Assembly (NCBI RefSeq): GCF_017654505.1
Contig: NC_054540.1
Location: forward strand, 44,500,054 to 44,564,053
Direction of reading: 5' to 3'
DNA length: 64,000 bases
From: Polyodon spathula
Taxonomy: Eukaryota > Chordata > Actinopteri > Acipenseriformes > Polyodontidae
Positions 1 through 12,299 of this stretch are shown here, one piece after another. The notes under the pieces are model-generated. The model saw nothing but the letters and a program-made list of their open reading frames with translations, ran no database searches and had not been told where the DNA came from. Numbering within the stretch: position 1 is the stretch's first letter; every line of letters begins with the position of its first letter. The translations under genes were made by a program, and so were the position numbers.

Positions 1-387
1 ATCAACAAAACTTGTGCAAAAGGTGACCATCTCCACATTATTAAATTGATTAATTTGTTGCTAATCTGGAGATGGTCACCGGTACATAAACCGGCAGCTT
101 TCCATGCTCAGTTGGGTGTTCAAGAGGAGGAACATGCGATTGAGACGGGAGAAAAAGCAAAAGAAAGAAAGCATGCACGCACGCACGCACGCAAGCGATT
201 GCTACTAGTGCTGGGCAGACCAGCACGGTATTTGTTTGAACTTTGTGTTTGGGACTTGTTTTGTTTAAACCTTTTATTTTTCCTTTGTGAGCAGTGTTTT
301 TGTTAAAATTGTATTTATTTTTGTGTTTATAAAAATGGCGCCTTGAGCACCCGAGTAACGTCGTCAACCCTTGGCTACCCTGTCACA
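1..387 (+). mobile_element. LTR-like fragment, 5' end cut by window
   Basis: The block ends in TGTCACA at 381-387, a typical CA-type LTR end. It contains a perfect 14-bp inverted repeat (22-35 and 67-80) followed at once by a TATA-like TACATAAA (83-90), then T-rich sequence and a TTTATAAAA near 325. This layout (stem-loop, TATA box, T-rich tract, CA end) is also seen in the better-defined solo LTR at 59341-59757. No protein is encoded; the short reading frames here are chance. The 5' part lies outside the window, so the TG end and target duplication cannot be checked. It could instead be a non-LTR repeat. Confidence 0.4.
22..90 (+). promoter_or_regulatory. Stem-loop plus TATA-like box in the LTR fragment
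   Basis: Arms GGTGACCATCTCCA (22-35) and TGGAGATGGTCACC (67-80) are perfect inverted repeats with a 31-nt loop. TACATAAA starts 2 bases after the second arm. A promoter role is inferred from position and from the same arrangement in other LTRs of this window. Confidence 0.45.
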
Positions 388-1540
388 GCGTCCCACAATC
401 CTGTTTAATTTTACTCTGGTCAATGTTTACTATAGTACATGCAGTTCAGAATTGATCACAACCCAGACTATTGGCTTACCAGTTTGTTTACATTACCTAA
501 AGTAAACAGCTGCAGGCTCAAGTTTATTCCCTCCTTGAAGCTTTTTGGCCACCAAATCTACTACTATCAGGATGGAAATAAATAAGACTCCTATTGCATA
601 GCAGTTTAATCCACTCTTGGCTTTACTATGCATTTAAGACACACCTGAACTTGCTACCTATACACAGTGGCTAATGAAGCATATCGTCTTATTCCCAGTC
701 CTGTGGCACATGCACTGAACGCTGTTATATATCTCCTTTTCTTCCATTAATATTCCATAAACAGGCACTGTATAAAAGCTTGTTTCCAGCAGAACAATGC
801 AAGGGCAAGGCAGTAAGTCGAAGTGGATGGAATGCTCCAGTGTGAGGAAGCGGAGCAGACTGAGACTTGTTTTGCACAGCATGTTGAATAAAAAGGTGTT
901 CTGAAATGCCTATTCCTTCACTTCGTTCATAGGAACACAAACAATGCAGACTCACCAGTACAGATCAGACAGCGATCAGAACACTTGGGTCATAATGATC
1001 AGAGCAGTTGGCTCATACCAGTATTACTGTAGGTCTGTATTCACTTTAATACTGATACTTGCATGTATCCTTTCTGTATGCCTCAGTGTTTACATGCACT
1101 ACTCTATTCGTTTCCCTGAAATATTAAAAGGTAGTTAATACAGTACTTCCTCAGAAGGCTCCTCACTACAAGATGCAGTGAAATGTAAGAGTGCAACAAG
1201 CCTGTGCAGACTCACTGCTACCGATAACAAGGTTTCCCGGTGCGACCACGCCGTGTTACTCTCCTACTTGTGTCAGCACACATATTGAAACTTCTCTGAA
1301 CAATACTAGCTGGACAGCAAGTGTGCTTTTGTGCAAAAATTAAGAGAGCATCCTGTTCGGATGTAGGACAAATTATTTTCAACACAAATTAAGCTGAAAC
1401 CGGGGTCTATGTGGAGGAAAGTCTGTGCAATGCTGCATTATGATTAATACAACAACTGTTTGAAAGACAATAGAAAACGAGCAGTAAGTCAATCCAACGA
1501 CATTCTGGAAACAAGAACACTAATGGTTACAGTCAGCATT
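388..1540. other. Non-coding stretch, nothing recognised
   Basis: Only short chance reading frames on both strands; no transposase, RT or exon-like signal was seen. Given the AMMECR1 exon at 53.5 kb on the minus strand, this is probably intronic. Confidence 0.4.
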
Positions 1541-2035
1541 CCCTTTAAGTTTTTTAGATACCAAAAAACGAAGTTTTGACTGAGAAAATGTAAATTATCA
1601 GTGAGAAACCTTCGGCCACGCATTAACCCTTTCAATATATTTTTGTTCCATTATACAATTTTGAAACAATATTCCAACACAAGTATCTCAACAACTTTAC
1701 AATTTACTTAATTTATACAAGACGTTTACCATGGCTCTGATTTTGAATCATCCTCTGATCCTATGCAGCCCTGTCAATTATCATAAATATAAACTGCATA
1801 CTTAACTGGTGGCCTGCATAAAACTGCTTTATACTACTGAATAAAACAGTGGCATCTGCACTGCCTTCAATTATAACCATCTTTTGGGCTACTAATTGTT
1901 CCATTCTTGGGAATACCAAATTCTGTTTTTCAAAAATGACCAATTTCACTTGGTCCCACTTTTTATCAACCTATTAATTAAATATGGCATTTGAACATAA
2001 ATATTGGTAGTTAAAATAAGTAAATTTAATAAATA

Positions 2036-2084
<49 letters not shown>

Positions 2085-2935
2085 TTTTTCCCCACAAATC
2101 ATACTGTAATAGCAAGTAAAGCACCTGAAGTCACTTCAAACCCGTCATTTGTACCCGTCATCCGTCTATGTTTATAGACATCACTTGGCTCATTGCTGGC
2201 ACTAAAATAACCAGGAAAACCTAAGAATTATATTACAACAGTCCAGCAAACCAAATGTCCAGCACAGTTGTGATAATCATATTTACAGTCTTCCACTTAC
2301 ACAGTAGTTCAATCTGCAGATAAAGGTGTTTTGAAAAGACATGTTTAGCTTATTGCTGGCAATACAAATATAACAGTTTAACAGTCCAGCAATGTCATGT
2401 GAGAGTAATCCTATGTACAGTACTCAACACATTAAGTTGAGCATTTTACTGGCATTATAATAACCAGGACAAAATATGAAAGTGATGAAGGCGTGTAGAC
2501 CGACTCGTTGCTCTAAAACAGGTTCACTGCTATGTACTACCTGACTAATTTAAATAGCGTCCCTTTTAATGTAAACACCTAATTAATCCTCTCAATTGTT
2601 TCTTTCCTAATACTGTAGTGTTATTTGCAAGATTTAAAAAGAGGCATATCTCCAGACAGAATGTCTTTATGAACCAACAGTGTGTAGTGTAGTGACTACA
2701 TCCTTTACACAGTACAGTGATCGATTTCCTTTAAGGATTGCACAGCTATAAAAATAGTTTGGGGCTCATTTCTTCATCGTCAGAACATGTAATTCAATTC
2801 AGAAATGGCCACGGTTTAAAATTGTTAATTATAGCTTAATTAAAGGGAGGTAGCATGGAAAGAAATAAACTAAACAATGAAATACGCAATTAATTTAGCT
2901 TCGGGAAAGCTCCGTCTTGAGCGCAGTATCTTAGG
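1541..2935 (+). repeat. Dispersed repeat, copy A
   Basis: This block is clearly similar to 19430-20346. Shared landmarks in the same order are TTTTGACTGAGAAA (about 1575), CATTAACCCTTTCAATATAT (about 1621), GATCCTATGCAG, AGCATTTTACTGGCA, AACAGGTTCACTGCTATGTA and a common end GCTCCGTCTTGAGCGCAGTA (about 2910-2930). Copy A is longer, partly through extra internal sequence and a TA/T microsatellite. It has no open frame of note. The start CAGCATTCCC resembles CAGCGTTCCC in copy B, which hints at a hAT-type terminus, but no matching far end or target duplication was found. Confidence 0.6.
2038..2090. repeat. (TA)n followed by T-run
   Basis: A pure TA dinucleotide run followed by about 13 T, inside repeat copy A and absent from copy B. 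Confidence 0.95.
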
Positions 2936-3114
2936 TCGTAGTCTTTCAACATACAGTGGCTTGAGAAAGTATTGCCCCCCCCCTCGGCATTTTTCCTATT
3001 TTGTTGCCTTACAATTGGTGAAGTGAAATGAAAAAAATAACTTGTTTAAAAAAATTATAAAAAATAAATAACGGAAAAGTGGTGCGTGCATATGTATTCA
3101 CCCCCTTTGCTATT

Positions 3115-3541
3115 AGAAGAGCGACCAGAATTATTCCGGGCTTAAAAGGCATGTCATATGCAGACAGGCTAAACAGAACTGAATCTGTTCAGTCTTGAAC
3201 AAAGAAGACTACGTGGCGACCTAATTCAAGCATTCAGAATTCTAAAAGGTATTGACAGTGTCGACCCAAGGGACTTTTTCAGCCTGAAAAAAGAAACAAG
3301 GACCAGGGGTCACAAATGAAGATTAGACAAAGGGGCATTCAGAACAGAAAATAGGAGGCACTTTTTTACACAGAGAATTGTGAGGGTCTGGAATCAACTC
3401 CCCAGTAATGTTGTTGAAGCTGACACCCTGGGATCCTTCAAGAAGCTGCTTGATGAGATTCTGGGATCAATAAGCTACTAACAACCAAACGAGCAAGATG
3501 GGCCGAATGGCCTCCTCTCGTTTGTAAACTTTCTTATGTTC
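3115..3541 (+). mobile_element. CR1 LINE 3'-tail fragment
   Basis: Near-identical to the last 430 bases of the CR1 copy at 11208-13936, from GAAGAGCGACCAGAATTATT to the tail CTCGTTTGTAAACTTTCTTA. It is severely 5'-truncated, as usual for CR1 insertions, and keeps only about one copy of the TTCTTATG tail unit. It interrupts the left untranslated region of the Tc1 copy, so it inserted later than that Tc1. Confidence 0.9.
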
Positions 3542-3733
3542 TTAGCCTCTAAATAAGATCTGGTGCAACCAATTACCTTCAGAAGTCACATAATTAGTTA
3601 AATAAAGTCCACCTGTGTGCAATCTAAGTGTCACATGATCTGTCACATGATCTCAGTATATATACACCTGTTCTGAAAGGCCCCAGAGTCTGCAACACCA
3701 CTAAGCAAGGGGCACCACCAAGCAAGCGGCACC

Positions 3734-4751
3734 ATGAAGACCAAGGAGCTCTCCAAACAGGTCAGGGACAAAGTTGTGGAGAAGTAGAGGTCAGGGTTGG
3801 GTTATAAAAAAATATCAGAAACTTTGAACATCCCACGGAGCACCATTAAAGCCATTATTAAAAAATGGAAAAAATATGGCACCACAACAAACCTGGCAAG
3901 AGAGGGCCACCCACCAAAACTCACGGACCAGGCAAGGAGGGCATTAATCAGAGAGGCAACAAAGAAACCAAAGATAACCCTGAAGGAGCTGCAAAGCTCC
4001 ACAGTGGAGATTGGAGTATCTGTCCATAGGACCACTTTAAGCCGTACACTCCACAGAGCTGGGCTTTACAGAAGAGTGGCCAGAAGAAAGCCATTGCTTA
4101 AAGAAAACAATAAGCAAACACATTTGGTGTTCGCCAAAAGGCATGTGGAAGACTCCCCAAACATATGGAAGAAGGTACTCTGGTCAGATGAGACTAAAAT
4201 TTAGCTTTTTGGCCATCAAGGAAAATGCTATGTCTGGCACAAACCCAACACCTGTCATCACCCCGAGAACACCATCCCCACAGTGAAGCATGGTGGTGGC
4301 AGCATCATGCTGTGGGGATGTTTTTCATCAGCAGGGACTGGGAAACTGGTCAGAATTGAAGGAATGATGGATGGCGCTAAATACAGGGAAATTTTTGAGG
4401 CAAACCTGTTTCAGTCTTCCAGAGATTTGAGACTGGGACGAAGGTTCACCTTCCAGCAGGACAATGACCCTAAGCATACTGCTAAAGCAACACTCGAGTG
4501 GCTTAAGGGGAAACATTTAATTGTCTTGGAATGGCCTAGTCAAAGTCCAGACCTCAATCCAATTGAGAATCTGTGGTATGACTTAAAGATTGCTGTACAC
4601 CGACGGAACCCATCCAACGAAGGAGCTGGAGCAGTTTTGCCTTGAAGAATGGGCAAAAATCCCAGTGGCTAGATGTGCCAAGCTTATAGATACATACCCC
4701 AAGAGACTTGCAGCTGTAATTGGTGCAAAAGGTGGCTCTACAAAGTATTGA
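3734..4751 (+). pseudogene. Tc1 transposase, DD34E, broken
   Basis: The ancestral gene encoded a cut-and-paste transposase that binds the terminal repeats and integrates at TA. The start is MKTKELSKQ at 3734. A paired helix-turn-helix region follows (GYKKISETLNIPRSTIKAI), then the catalytic D in WSDETKI (about 4190-4201), GGGSIMLWG, the second D in QQDNDPKHT (about 4456) and the E in [11 protein letters not shown] (about 4545-4570), with 34 residues between the second D and the E. It is dead: TAG after VVEK (about 3786), TAG at 4202 after DETKI, and a one-base frameshift near 4620 after NPSN. The true frame resumes to TKY and TGA at 4749-4751. Total length is near the 340 residues usual for the family. 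Confidence 0.88.
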
Positions 4752-4886
4752 CTTTGGGGGGGCTGAATACTTATGCACGCTCAAGTTTTCTGTTTTTTTG
4801 TCTTATTTCTTGTTTGTTTCACAATAAAAAAATATTTTGCATCTTCAAAGTGGTAGGCATGTTGTGTAAATCAAATGATACAAACT

Positions 4887-6224
4887 GTAATACAAATGAT
4901 ACTATTTCCTGCCTGTAACTGTGTAGGTAGCCGACCATGTAGATGCATTTCAATGAGATTTCACCTGTGCCCATGTCATTTTAACCATAAAAGATAATAA
5001 ATCTCTCATGAGGCCTATGGAGTGGTCATGCGAATGCTCGGTTTCGTACACGTTCTCTAAAACACATCAATATTAAAAGCAATGCTTGTTTGGCTTTTTT
5101 TCTCTTTTTAAACTGCTGTCAGCAAACAGTGAATTTATGGATAAAATCAGCTAATGTAGTCGTAAGAATACATGACAGAGGGCAACTGCTCTGGAGAATG
5201 TCATTATCAAGCCTCATCACAGGTGGAGTGGCAGTTCTCTACAAACAGGAACAAATATATTGGTGCAGAATTATGTTCCTGATTAATCACATTTTCTATA
5301 AAATCAGATAAATCCATAATAATGCCTTTAGAATTTAGGATCTGCTTATTAAATTAATGTCTAAATATTAAACATTTAAAAAAGTCAAGAGCAATTTTTA
5401 CATCAATAATAACAACAAGAATAAGAATAATACTTCAGAATAATCATTTTTTTAAAGAAACTCCAAACTAGCCCTGACCTACATTGTAGAATAGACTTTA
5501 ACCCGAAAATCAGCCACGAAGCCAGTGCAAACCAGCTGGAAATAACCTGCAGTCTCACTTGGACAGATACCACAACACAATCCCTTAAGGCACTTTGCTA
5601 ATTACCTGGATCCCAGACAGATCTATCTCAGCCAAGCCACTGACTCGGTGTGAACCTGCACAAACCCCTCAGTCCCACCCAGCTGTATGAATGGGGAAGC
5701 CAGGACCTTGCTGGAAATGATGCTGGAGGGGATCCAAACCGCTCAGGCTCTCAGGGATGTTCTGCAGTAGATGTGCAGTCTCTTATATTAATGATCTAAC
5801 CAGGGGTTCTCAAACTTGTTTTTTTGTGCCAACCTTTGGAAATGTATCATGCTGTGACCACCACCCAGCCAAAGTATGTTATCATATGAAAGTGCTGTAT
5901 ACACTACATAGGAACGTGGACACGTAATCATTATGCCTGCAGTCTACATCGCCGGACCCTTTCTAAAGGCGTGTGGGGAGTGGGGCAAAATCCACAGGTG
6001 AGGGGGTTTGGGGGGTAGCAACAGTATTAAATCAATTATCCTTGTAGCTAATATAAAATGCACTTTGATTTCGACCAAATCTGTCAACTGTAAAATAATC
6101 AGATTACAAAATGAAACCATGGCATAATTAGACCCACAGTGGCGGAAGTGTTTAAAATAAACAGCAAGCTTGTCATTCGTGTCATTTGTGTTTCTGCTTC
6201 AAGATGGTAGTTCTGTGTGAAGAT
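4887..6224. other. Non-coding stretch with a hAT-like terminus
   Basis: No gene seen. At 5801 the motif CAGGGGTTCTCAAAC resembles the terminal repeat of many hAT elements. The inverse motif GAGAACCACTG occurs far away near 55610, so no matching end could be assigned. Confidence 0.35.
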
Positions 6225-7130
6225 TTAATTGTCATCAGAAATGAAGCGAAGCATCAAACTTGCATATAGTATCGGTGCCGAACTTGCGAACAGACGGAGT
6301 TTGTCATCGATTGTGGCAATAATCATAACAAGCAGGTTTTTGCCAAATAGCCTCAACAGGCCTCCAGAACCCCACATGGAAGGGGAATCCTTCAAAGGCT
6401 TTTCTATCCCTTGCATCCAAAATTTTAAGGAAGTCATCCTGATCTACACAGCTCTGGGTTTGTACTTTGAGAGAGAAATCCCTCTCAGTACAGCACCTGC
6501 ATCGGTGTACTTAGGAGAGAGGCTGCCTGTATACTCACAAACGTCATCCTCGGGGGGGCAGAATCGATGAAGTCATCCTCTCCTAGGGTGGGAGCATCTG
6601 GAAAGTATTGCTCCTGTGAACTTCCGGGTGCAGCAGTGTCCATTGTTGTAGGAGTTACAGGCTGTAAAAGTTGTGCTTGTTTAGACTGCTCATATTATTT
6701 TAAATCAGAGAAAGAAAAGCTCTTTAGGTATAGGTAGCTGCGAAGGGGGTGTTTGAGCCTTGGCTTCCTTAATGGCGGTAGCCGATTTCACAGATACGTC
6801 TCTCTCTCGGCTGCTGTGGGAATGAGTTGACTTTCTTGTTCTTTTCCTGGGAGGAGAAACTCCAGGACCCTGACGTTCTCTGGGGCTACCTGCTCTTTTA
6901 GAGGTAGAGGGTGTACAACGACCTTTAATCGGAATAGTGAACCACCAAAGGGGAAGGAACTTCCTTGAGAGTAGGAGTAACTGACATGTCTACACAGATA
7001 AAACAAATTTGTGTTAGACAAAGGGGAAAGTGGGGAACCACGCTTAGAATAGATGGAAGGCATAGAGGCAAAAAGAGAGGAGAGAAGAGGAGAAAAAAAA
7101 GGAAGTAGCCTTTTCTTTTTTGTTTACAAT
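6225..7130 (-). pseudogene. Unidentified coding relic on minus strand
   Basis: Several consecutive minus-strand segments look coding but switch frame. An upstream basic Ser/Pro/Arg-rich part contains PRERQGPGVSPPRKRTRK (about 6830-6880). A middle part reads QEQYFPDAPTLGEDDFIDS (about 6570-6640). A final part reads RDRKAFEGFPFHVGFWRP and VEAIWQKPAC (about 6310-6400), then shifts to SSAPILYASLMLRFISDD and a stop near 6225. Frameshifts lie near 6570 and 6310, with stops between segments. I do not recognise the family. The mix of a basic Ser/Pro region, an acidic patch and a W-x-KP motif would fit a structural protein of a DIRS-like or other mobile element, but that is speculation. It could also be a chance run of open segments. 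Confidence 0.3.
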
Positions 7131-8603
7131 CAAAAATAAAAAAGCTCAACACACGTAGTCCTTACCCAGGCATATGCAGGAGAAATTTGGACAACCTGAC
7201 ACTGATATGAGGTGGATTTTATGGAGGAGGAGGAAGGAGCACGCTATTAGCGCCAATACAGATTATAAAAAGGATCTCTGGGAAAGAGATCTGGTTCTTT
7301 CTCCTTAACCAGATAACATGGAGACCGGGAGGTTCATGTTGTGTGGAGTTCATCAGACAAGGTAAGAAAGCATTGGATGAGATTTTTAACTAGGAGGTAC
7401 CGGGAATATGATTCTGCACTCCGCAGAGGTTCCAGGGCTGGGCCCCGGCACAAATTTAGCATTGCGCAGCGCAAAACAGTGTTGTGAAATAAAAAAAAAA
7501 TTCTTGTTTATTTGTTTTTCACGTTTCTGAATGCAAATACAAACCAAATCATTTAATTTCATATTATTAAAGTTAGATTAACCACTACTACTACTACCTT
7601 TAAAACGTTCCAGATAGTATTTGAAAAGTCAGTAAACACTTCAGAAAAATAAATTTAAAGAAGGCCTATTAAAAACAAAATCTAAAACGTAACATATTTA
7701 AGACATTTCTTACAACTTTTTATACATGCAGTGTTAATATACAGAATTTTTTGAAAATCGGTTGTTGCAGGTCTGCGACCAAGAACTGCGTCCATTAAAT
7801 CATAATATTTACTTTTTTTTGCTGTCTGACCCGCTTTACTGTTATGATCTTCAGTTTTTTTGTGATCCTGTTTTTTTTTTTTTTTCATAACACTGTTTCT
7901 CGCTGTGGTTTAGTCCAGTATTTCTCAATTCCTGTGAAATCCTTTGGTAGACTATTGTTTTGGACAGTACAAGTTAACCCCGGCCCCAGCCTTGCTCAGC
8001 ACTGATCCCGTAACAGATATCTTGCGAGGCCAGAGTTTCATTGTTCCAGCTCGGCAAAATGACAAGTGTGAAACTAGCCGTACTGTGAGGGCTCGGCTCA
8101 GGTGTGCAAGTGTGAAAAGGCTATTGGTAAACACGGCAGGTCTGGCTTCATATTAGACCATTTACTGTATATGCACAGTAATGTAATGCTAAGGACCTTA
8201 ACTAGGGCTTCTGTTTATTTATCAATGCTTACTTTCATCTATTTGAGTTAATTATTTTTTCAGGGCTTGCGTGTTACTTTCCAAAATGTGGTTTTCTGTC
8301 AATAGTAACGTGACAGGATTTGCACACAGATGTACCTTCTTTCCTTTGCTGTCTTCCATAACAAAATCCTCATGGTCATGCCCATTCTTCTGGGGTATTT
8401 GTGTGCAAGCATTTTTTCACATTTCAAATTTCCCACAAACAAGCCTTCTACTGTAATTGTAATCTCGTTTTAAATCTCGCAAGCGGAGTCTTCAATAGAA
8501 ATGTAGAATTTGCTGTCACTTAGTAGTTGGGTGGGTTTAAAACATTCAGAACTAATCAATGATAGATACCACACTGGGAAAGGTGGTTTTGTTTTAGTTT
8601 TTT

Positions 8604-8651
<48 letters not shown>

Positions 8652-9474
8652 GGAAAAGGGGACAAAAGGAAACTTGACCGGATTACTTCTCAGTGCCGAT
8701 TGGAGGGATTCAAGAACTTATCTAACAGATAATAGCGACACATTTCAGAGGGATTGTTGAGTGAGAACTGCAGGAACATCACGTGTGTGAGGAGAAAACA
8801 GGAAACAAAATCTAAAAACAAAGTAGCGAGGGACACAGTTGTACACTCAATGAATCTTCCAGCTTTGTAATAGGTGCTTTGGATTAGTTTATGTGCTGTT
8901 CCAGCCCAGAGTTGGACTGCAATTGGACCAGTGATTCAGGCTTTGCAATGCTGTGACGGGATCCTTTGTGACATTTGTTAAATACAAAACTTGACTATGT
9001 ACAGTTATAGCAGGACTATAGGATCTGAAATCCCAATAAAAGTAAATGGCATTTGTACTTTTGACAGGATCATAAACATGATACCTCTACATCTCTATAT
9101 ATTTGCAAGAACATGTACTGCACAGTGGCATATATAGCACTAAACAATATTTAAATACCCTTTGTTCTCACAGATTTTAATGTCACTTAAGGCAAGGCGC
9201 AGCTACAGCTTTTAATATCTACAAGGTTTCCTGGAAGAAACACATGTCTAGAAACTTGTGTTTAAGCATTCACAACAGCCACCCCTCGTGGCAGGGGGAA
9301 AGATGCTAATTGTAGAGATGCAGGAATGCATGCAGCTTGGCCTAGCAAAGACAGCTTAGATGAATGAAAAGACTGCAAAACTGGATCAATGTCAATAGAA
9401 AGGGTAGAACTGTTCCAAAATAATTTTATATATAAGATACATAATAAAATATTATTATTTTATGTTATTAATTA
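7131..9474. other. Non-coding stretch with poly-T tracts
   Basis: No gene or transposon body recognised. It holds a T-run at about 7869-7886 and a very long one at 8600-8648. Short reading frames are chance or low-complexity. Confidence 0.4.
8600..8648. repeat. Poly-T tract, about 49 bases
   Basis: An uninterrupted T-run. It may be the reverse-strand tail of an old retroposon, but no body was recognised next to it. Confidence 0.95.
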
Positions 9475-9827
9475 TTGTTTGGTATTAGTAGACAGCTGAC
9501 ACGTTCCAGAGCTGTTGCCAAGGGCCAGCGCAAAACCTGGAACACTACACTATGGAAGTCACAGATAACCTTGTATCACCCACTACAAGCACTACTGCAT
9601 GCACCCAGGACTGGTGATCGTGTTAGTATAGTGTGGGATAAGCGTGATTATTGTTTGGGACTGCAACCCTGTTGTTATTTACCCTGTGCCGAGGATTATT
9701 ATATGGTTACCAGATCTGGAATTATAAAAATAAAACCACCACTTTCCAACTGGATTACAAGTCTGTCTGTTAATTACGCAACATCACTCCTGTACCTGTA
9801 CACTGCAAACCACTTTGCCACAACCCC
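9475..9827 (+). mobile_element. Truncated gypsy LTR (3' part)
   Basis: Matches the 3' half of the gypsy LTR at 23439-24144 and the solo LTR at 27575-28318. Shared landmarks are CACCCAGGACTGGTGA, GGGACTGCAACCC, GGTTACCAGATCTGGA with TATAAAAATAAAA, and the end CACTTTGCCACA at 9816-9827. The 5' half with its stem-loop and TATA box is missing; the match starts abruptly at about 9475. The 118-codon frame over it is incidental. Confidence 0.75.
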
Positions 9828-10647
9828 ATAATACTGTTTACATTCTCCCACATACCTGTATGTTAAATACAAAATTTAATTATACAGCAGCGAACTGTAG
9901 TAGTGCAGAAAGATACCAACAGCACATACGGACTACGATATTTACAGAGCAGAAGCACAAATACCAAACCAAGAGGGATCTTTCTACAGACAATAGTAAG
10001 AGTTTACCCACGCAGAAGTGCTGTGCACTCATGACTAACTTTTACCAGTACATTCGGACTCTCTCCCAACTATCCAATTAAAACCCAACATCTTTCTCCC
10101 CCAATATCAAATCAATACTAGTATCGCAATGGTTCACTCCACCCTGGGAATGCAGCTGCGTAAACATGTGCTGCACCAAGTCTAGTGTGGATGCAGATAT
10201 TGCTTTAACTGCCTGTACTTTGTCAAAAACAGTATTTCAGGATCTGCTGTGAAAACAAACCGTAGCAAGCCTGGCCTTGTGGTCTCTCCTTTTACTGTAA
10301 AATACCTGAGCCTAGTGTGAAAAATAGTGTTCATGTAACATGGCAGCTAACTGCAATGGGAGTAGCAGGTTTCTGATACGAGAGCCTAAGTTTTTAATCT
10401 TCCTGCCTCCCCATATCATCATCATCTTCATTACCTATTGACAGAAACAGACGCTATGTCATAACTGATCTCTAAACCACAGACATCTTGCTTTGGAAAG
10501 TTAAGGGGCAAGGTAAAGGAATAAGTGTCGTTCGTAACAAGGCAAAAAATGTGTTTTCTTGGTAACTGTAAAGCTCTGTCAAACCATTCAAACTTACTAA
10601 CTATTTTTGTCATTTCGATAGAAAAAAAATTTATAAAATCACAAAAC
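9828..10647. other. Non-coding stretch, nothing recognised
   Basis: No gene, RNA or transposon signal seen; it ends at the left target duplication (CACAAAAC, 10640-10647) of the following hAT-type element. Confidence 0.4.
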
Positions 10648-11232
10648 TAAGGCTGTGCTCAAATGTTCGTTCGCTAGCCAGGGAGTCGAAGTCTGGACAG
10701 ACGCCACTGATGAACTGTTTTTTTGGGGTTTTCTTCCCCGTTAACAGAAACCGTTTGACAATAATGAAGACTATAAATATCACACATTAAATGTCACTCG
10801 ATCATTTGATTTGTACAATGTATATTATGTAAATAGAAGTTGCTGTATTAAAATCCGCTAACAAATCATTATTCGTAGTAACTCTATATGGTGTCGCTGC
10901 CGTGCACGGCTGCAGTGCTTCAGTAAAGCAAGTACCAAATACCTTGTGTACAAGACAGTGTAAGAGAAGTGTTATAGTAGAATGTTTGAAACATACAAAA
11001 TATACAATAACACTAATAAATTTTAATATCGGAAACTGACACCTTCGTCCCTCCCCCCCACCAGCTCATGTTATCCAGAAGCAAACCTTTAATTTGTTCA
11101 TTCTCCATCTCAACATCAAAGCGCTGTATAGTGTAAACTGTATTGGAAGACAATGTCTCGAAACCCCTCTGCTGTTTGGGATTTTTTTGTTAAATGCCCA
11201 GTCGACCCAAAAAAAAAAAAAAAAAAAAAAAA

Positions 11233-12275
11233 GTGAATGCAAACTGTGCAAGCGACCCATACAGGAAAGACAGGCAGGACAGAAGAGGAGGAGGGGTAGC
11301 GCTATACATAAGAAACAGTCTTGAAGCCCAGGTGTTAAACCTGGACAAAGAAAATAAAACCGAATCAATATGGGTCAGAATAACAGACAAAAATTCAAAA
11401 GGCATAATAATAGGAGCATGCTATAGACCGCCAGATTCAGACGGTGAGCACAATAATCTGTTATACAATGACATTAGAAATGTGTGTAGCAAAGGAGAAG
11501 CCATACTAATGGGGGATTTCAACTTCCCCCAAATAAAATGGGAAAACCCGGTGGGTAGCGCGAAGGATGAAATAGAAATGGTGGAAATGACAAATGACTG
11601 CTTCCTAACACAATTTGTCAAGGCACCCACTAGAGGGGAGGCATGCCTTGATTTAGTCTTTTCAAATAACGAAGATAGAATAACTAAAACAGAGGTCAGA
11701 GAACCACTGGCAAACTCAGACCACAACATGGTCTCATTTGAAGTGTTTTTTAAATCCCCAAAAGTAAAGACTAAAGCTAAGGTTTACAATTTTAGAAAAG
11801 CAAACTATGAAGGTATGAAACAGAGACTAACAGAAGTAGATTGGAGTAAAATAGAGAAAACACCCACAGAAGAAGGATGGTTGTTCTTCAAAAATGTAGT
11901 ACTAGAGGCGCAAAACAATTATATCCCTAAAGTAGACAAATCTAAATGTAAAACTAAATTGCCAAAATGGTTTAATAGATCAATTAAAAAAAATATTCAG
12001 CGAAAAAAGGCACTTTACAGAGCATTAAAAAAGGACCAAAAAGAAAGTACGCAGAAAGAGTACACAGAACTGCAAACGCAAGTCAAAAAGGAAGTTAGAA
12101 AGGCCAAGAGAGAAATAGAAATAAACATTGCTAAGGGAGCTAAAACCAATTCCAAAATGTTTTTCCAATATTACAACAGCAAGAGAACATTCAAAGAGGA
12201 GATTAAATGTTTAAGAGATACAAATGGCAAAATCGTAGAGGAAGAAAAAAAAAATAGCAAATATGTTAAATGATT
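11233..12275 (+). pseudogene. CR1 endonuclease and linker segment
   Basis: In life this is the APE-type endonuclease domain that nicks target DNA for target-primed reverse transcription. Visible motifs in order: RRGGGVALYIRNS (about 11290), IGACYRPPDSD (about 11410), MGDFNFPQIKW (about 11508), CLDLVFSN (about 11645) and the catalytic SDHN (about 11718). A lysine-rich linker follows, with KLPKWFNRSIKKNIQRKK. The N-terminal catalytic residues of the domain are missing because of the 5' truncation. The frame breaks in the A-run near 12247-12256 and would need a shift to reach the RT domain. Confidence 0.85.
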
Positions 12276-12299
12276 ACTTTTCAAAGTTTTTACAAAGGA

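Larger units (their letters stand above)
2954..4886 (+). mobile_element. Tc1-type DNA transposon, right end missing, split by CR1
   Basis: A TA dinucleotide at 2952-2953 is followed by the terminal repeat CAGTGGCTTGAGAAAGTATT. The transposase-like gene lies at 3734-4751. The right side runs through the usual A/T-rich untranslated part and stops around 4886 without reaching an inverted copy of the left terminus, so the right terminal repeat has been lost. A CR1 tail is inserted at 3115-3541 in the left untranslated region. The element cannot be mobile. The family is a DD34E Tc1 like those common in ray-finned fish. Confidence 0.85.
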
